Shown one piece after another: positions 60,745-64,000 of a stretch of 64,000 nucleotides of DNA. A program made the translations under genes and the position numbers. The stretch's first letter is position 1, and each line of letters begins with the position of its first letter. The DNA comes from Erysipelotrichaceae bacterium (GTDB lineage: Bacteria > Bacillota_I > Bacilli_A > RFN20 > DUOF01): contig SVBH01000001.1 in assembly GCA_015058985.1 (NCBI GenBank), positions 1 through 64,000 on the forward strand. The letters run 5' to 3'. The notes below the pieces were generated by a model. The model saw nothing but the letters and a program-made list of their open reading frames with translations, was not told the DNA's origin and searched no databases.

Positions 60745-63700
60745 TATTGATTACTCCATATAACCTTAGTGTAATAACCTGTAATTGATTCGGAAATAAT
60801 AGAAATAGGTGATGATATTTTTTTACTCATAGACAATACACCTGCTTGTCCAGCTCCATTAATTAATCTTAAATCTGAACTTTCTCTATCGCATTTTGTC
60901 AATTTTAGCAATTGATTCAATACGAAGCACAGATCGTATAAAGATAATGAGTCAATTTTTTCTTTTATATCATTTGATTTCAACAAATTTCCTTGATTTG
61001 CTAAATTAGAAATTCCTTGATAAATACTAGAATTCAATTTTTCCTTTATTGCAGTAAATAATTCATAACATTCTTTTTTTGTAATTATGACAGCCTTATT
61101 ATTTTTTCTTGCTGGAGAAATTACATATTCTTCGCATTCATCATCTATTTTGTCCTTAGAAATTGCAAGTAATTTTGAAAGTTTTCTAATTATTAATAAT
61201 TGATTGTAGTTCCAATTTGCTTCATAAACATTTTTTAATACATATTTATTACCAGTTTTTCCTGTTATAGCAAACTTACTTCCATTAGACTTGATAATAG
61301 TATTAATTTTTAATTCATCTACCAAAATTTTCGGTTCTATTAATTCTAATCCTGTTATTAAATAATTCAATTTCTTTTTAAGATTTGAATTATACATCGT
61401 AGGAATCGCTTCAATGGTTACTTGCTTATTACCCTTTTTATCTAATGATTCTACTAATGTATAGGAGCCAAAGGCAAGATCAGAGTATCCACCATATTTA
61501 CTAGCAACTAATCCCTGTTTCTTTTCTAATAAATTCCCATCCTTATATTCACTAGCCTTCTTTAATGAAACTTTAGAAAACAATTCCGTTCCTCTATATG
61601 CTCTAGTAGTTACCATAATATCAAACTTATTAATAATCTGATTTTTAGTTTTCTTTAGGGACTCATCGTTACAATAATTCCAAACCACATTATTATCCTT
61701 ATCTAGTATAGGTTTCTTATCAAAACCATCACCATTATCAAATATTTTAGTTATATTAGTGGTTCTTTTCTTAGTTTCATCTCCAGAAACTAAATTTTCT
61801 TGAATCCATTCACTTATTTTACCTTCAATATACATATTTTTTTGACCATCTTTCGTTGTATAATCAAAATATGTATGTCCCATCCTACCCACAACAACAT
61901 TCAAATAAGCATCATGAGCATGGTGATAATTATTAGCATCCCTACATTTTAAAATATCGTATTTATTTCTAAAATCTGAAATATTTTCTGCCTTAGATAA
62001 AACAACAAGTGGATTGATGTTATACTTACTAGCATGGTAATTGTAAATTAGATCTTTAAGAGCTTTGATACTTTGGTTTGTGTATACTAGTTGTCTGTTA
62101 ACAAAACTCATTAATTCTTCATTTGTTATAGGATCTTTTCTGATTAATCTATCCATTTTTTCTTCACTAATAAATTTCAATTGATGTAATTGCTTAATAA
62201 AATGTCTTTGATTAAAACTATTACTTAATTGGGTAAATGGCACAGGATATATATCGCTTTTAACTCTATTGGCTTCATTAAGTACAAGTACTTTATTATC
62301 CATGCTGTCATCTTTAATCAAACATTGAGGAATGATATGGTCAATATCGTATTTATCAGATATCATAACTTCTTCCAAATCTAATGGTTTTCCAGTATAT
62401 AAACATTTTCCTAATTGAGTAAAATATAAAAACACTCTATCACTATTAAAACAAGTAGGATCATTTTTGAATTTAGTATCTAATTGTTTTCTCAATTCGC
62501 TAGAAACAAATTCTTTAGCATTGTCATACAAATTTTTTATTTTTTTATATCTCGAATCAGTTCTTTTCTTTTCAGCTTTATTTGTTCTAGGAGTCTCAAT
62601 ATAAAACTCGTCAATATGTGTTCCTATAATTTTTTCTAATTCCTCTATAATTTTATACGCTTGAATAAGTGGTCTTTTCATACCAGGAGAAACATATAGA
62701 TTATTTACATAGGTCTTTAAATCCTGATTGTACAACTCAGGGCAATGTCTTTCATTATATAAATCAATGGCAACTCCAAATCCCAATTCTGTTTTATTTA
62801 AAGCTTCCATTAAATTGTCATTTGTATCATGTAAATGAGACAATAAAGAACATGACATTATTTCCCCATTATTATCTACTCCTTGTAATAATAGTAAGTT
62901 TTTAGACAACCTACCATATTTTTTATATGTGAATCCTTTTATATTTTTTCTAATCTTTTCATCTTTTATGCCATATACATTATACAATCTTTGATCTAGT
63001 ACTTTTTTATCCTCAAATATAACAATATCTTTAATAATATTTTCAATTATATCAATATTATTTTTAATATAATCCAACCCATATATTGAAGAAAAATCTA
63101 CGAGGGATGCTAAAGATGCATTAAGTTCTTCCAATTGTTTACCAGAAGAAGTAGTGATATCTACGTCTTCACCAAATTTAGATTTAAACCATGCTAACAA
63201 ATCTTTTTTAGTAACTTTCCTTTTCTTTAAATATAAATCTTTTAGTAAAGCATCTTTTACTTCTACAGTTATAAAGGAACCATTAATTCTAATCTTATTA
63301 AGTTCTTGCAAAACACAGTAATATGAGAAATAAATGGAATTTTTAGGTAAACAATAACAATCATCACCTCGTAAATATTCACATTTGCTTTGCATCCTTT
63401 GAATGAATTCTTTAGCTGTCTCATCTTTATTCACAATCTTATCAATATTCCAAGGTTTGATCTTTTCATTACTATTTCTTTTAACCCATGCAAATTTGCT
63501 GGAACTGTATAAAGGCCCAACATAATATGGAATCTTATATTTTAGTATAGAAATAATTTTATCTTTAACACTACCATATTCATCTACTAAATTTAAGAAG
63601 TTATAAAATTTAGATTGTGTATCTAAAATTGTTCTCATCTCTATTTCATTAAGTTGATGAGGAAATACTCCGTTATCAGCGGAATTCAACCTAGGGAGAT

Positions 63701-64000
63701 ATTCATAACTAGACATTTTATCAAATATTTCCTTTAAATATCCATCTGACTTGTCATTTATATTCAAAGTATTTTTTAAAAACTTATAAAAATCGTCTTG
63801 TTTACAATGTTCTACTCTTATACCTTTGCCATCAGTTCTATTAGATCCTACATAATGAACATAATTGCTAGGATTTTTATCACTAGCATCTCTAAAGATC
63901 GCAAAATATTTATCCTTTGCATTTTCCTTAACATATGACTTTAACAATTTGAGCTCTTCTTTATGTCTTTCATATCTATTTACCATAGCAAGCGATAAAT
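60744..64000 (-). CDS. cas9: Cas9, N-terminus beyond the window
   Basis: At least 1,085 residues visible; the frame is open to the edge, and LSLAMVNRYERHKEELKLLK aligns with an internal part of streptococcal Cas9 near residue 320. So RuvC-I, the bridge helix and part of REC lie outside; the full protein should be about 1,400 residues. Visible: RuvC-II FYIETPR, HNH YDIDHIIPQ (catalytic His), RuvC-III HHAHDAYLN, and the PAM-interacting domain ending SESITGYYTKVIW. All catalytic residues inside the window are present. It is RNA-guided DNA endonuclease. Its tracrRNA was not found and may lie upstream of cas9. Confidence 0.95.
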   Translation of the reverse strand, partial: LSLAMVNRYERHKEELKLLKSYVKENAKDKYFAIFRDASDKNPSNYVHYVGSNRTDGKGIRVEHCKQDDFYKFLKNTLNINDKSDGYLKEIFDKMSSYEYLPRLNSADNGVFPHQLNEIEMRTILDTQSKFYNFLNLVDEYGSVKDKIISILKYKIPYYVGPLYSSSKFAWVKRNSNEKIKPWNIDKIVNKDETAKEFIQRMQSKCEYLRGDDCYCLPKNSIYFSYYCVLQELNKIRINGSFITVEVKDALLKDLYLKKRKVTKKDLLAWFKSKFGEDVDITTSSGKQLEELNASLASLVDFSSIYGLDYIKNNIDIIENIIKDIVIFEDKKVLDQRLYNVYGIKDEKIRKNIKGFTYKKYGRLSKNLLLLQGVDNNGEIMSCSLLSHLHDTNDNLMEALNKTELGFGVAIDLYNERHCPELYNQDLKTYVNNLYVSPGMKRPLIQAYKIIEELEKIIGTHIDEFYIETPRTNKAEKKRTDSRYKKIKNLYDNAKEFVSSELRKQLDTKFKNDPTCFNSDRVFLYFTQLGKCLYTGKPLDLEEVMISDKYDIDHIIPQCLIKDDSMDNKVLVLNEANRVKSDIYPVPFTQLSNSFNQRHFIKQLHQLKFISEEKMDRLIRKDPITNEELMSFVNRQLVYTNQSIKALKDLIYNYHASKYNINPLVVLSKAENISDFRNKYDILKCRDANNYHHAHDAYLNVVVGRMGHTYFDYTTKDGQKNMYIEGKISEWIQENLVSGDETKKRTTNITKIFDNGDGFDKKPILDKDNNVVWNYCNDESLKKTKNQIINKFDIMVTTRAYRGTELFSKVSLKKASEYKDGNLLEKKQGLVASKYGGYSDLAFGSYTLVESLDKKGNKQVTIEAIPTMYNSNLKKKLNYLITGLELIEPKILVDELKINTIIKSNGSKFAITGKTGNKYVLKNVYEANWNYNQLLIIRKLSKLLAISKDKIDDECEEYVISPARKNNKAVIITKKECYELFTAIKEKLNSSIYQGISNLANQGNLLKSNDIKEKIDSLSLYDLCFVLNQLLKLTKCDRESSDLRLINGAGQAGVLSMSKKISSPISIISESITGYYTKVIWSNQ

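Noticed and set aside
60744-63986. A complete 1,080-residue small Cas9
   Set aside because: The frame stays open to the window edge and the visible start aligns with an internal region of Cas9, so it is a partial view of a longer protein.

Overview
The window comes from a low-GC Gram-positive bacterium that uses the standard code (TGA is a stop). Purine-rich Shine-Dalgarno sites, lipoprotein signal peptides, AddAB rather than RecBCD, and a type II-A Cas9/Csn2 system all point to Bacilli in the broad sense. A gut Erysipelotrichia or RF39-like lineage is my guess and is not proven by anything here.

Layout. Positions 1-16.9 kb are chromosomal: a YihY-type membrane protein, a secreted lipoprotein, a two-subunit ABC exporter, a P-type Ca2+-like ATPase, an immunoglobulin-like (DUF5011-type) surface protein, a patatin-like phospholipase, a Rieske-like protein missing cluster ligands, a ComEC-like metallo-beta-lactamase, an O-methyltransferase and several unknowns. 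Positions 16.94-40.16 kb are mobile DNA. Positions 40.2-57.2 kb are chromosomal again: RmuC, AddB/AddA, two TM1266-like ACT proteins, a small ABC uptake operon behind a likely attenuator, a HipA-like protein and an APH-like kinase. Positions 57.3-64.0 kb hold a 23-repeat CRISPR array followed by csn2, cas2, cas1 and cas9 on the minus strand. cas9 runs off the right edge.

The main discovery is a nested pair of related elements that look like filamentous-phage (inovirus-like) genomes mobilised by a DDE transposase. Element 1 (about 10.1 kb, plus strand) and element 2 (13,059 bp, minus strand) share a collinear core: a small membrane protein, a small helical protein, a candidate ssDNA-binding protein with an acidic tail, a 29-bp wobble-rich hairpin, a small basic protein, an Ig-domain surface protein, a secreted protein with a basic C-terminal tail, a Zot-like assembly ATPase, a Rep_trans-type initiator, small proteins, and an rve/DDE transposase. 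Element 2 sits inside the 3' end of element 1's transposase gene. Each element is flanked by an exact 27-bp direct repeat and has imperfect 24-25 bp terminal inverted repeats with one shared consensus. Inward-facing terminators lie at three of the four termini. I infer transposition with a 27-bp target duplication, which recalls the long duplications of the IS1202 group.

How the genes could work together (inference): the transposase inserts the element; Rep drives rolling-circle replication; the SSB-like protein coats ssDNA; the Zot-like ATPase extrudes virions; Ig-domain proteins act as adhesins. Two observations suggest immunity or exclusion. A full-length chromosomal homologue of the viral Ig adhesin lies at 9.25-10.78 kb. 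A lone opposite-strand gene in element 1 (20370-20555) copies a Cys/His-containing motif of the neighbouring viral protein onto a membrane anchor. I found no CRISPR spacer matching either element by eye.
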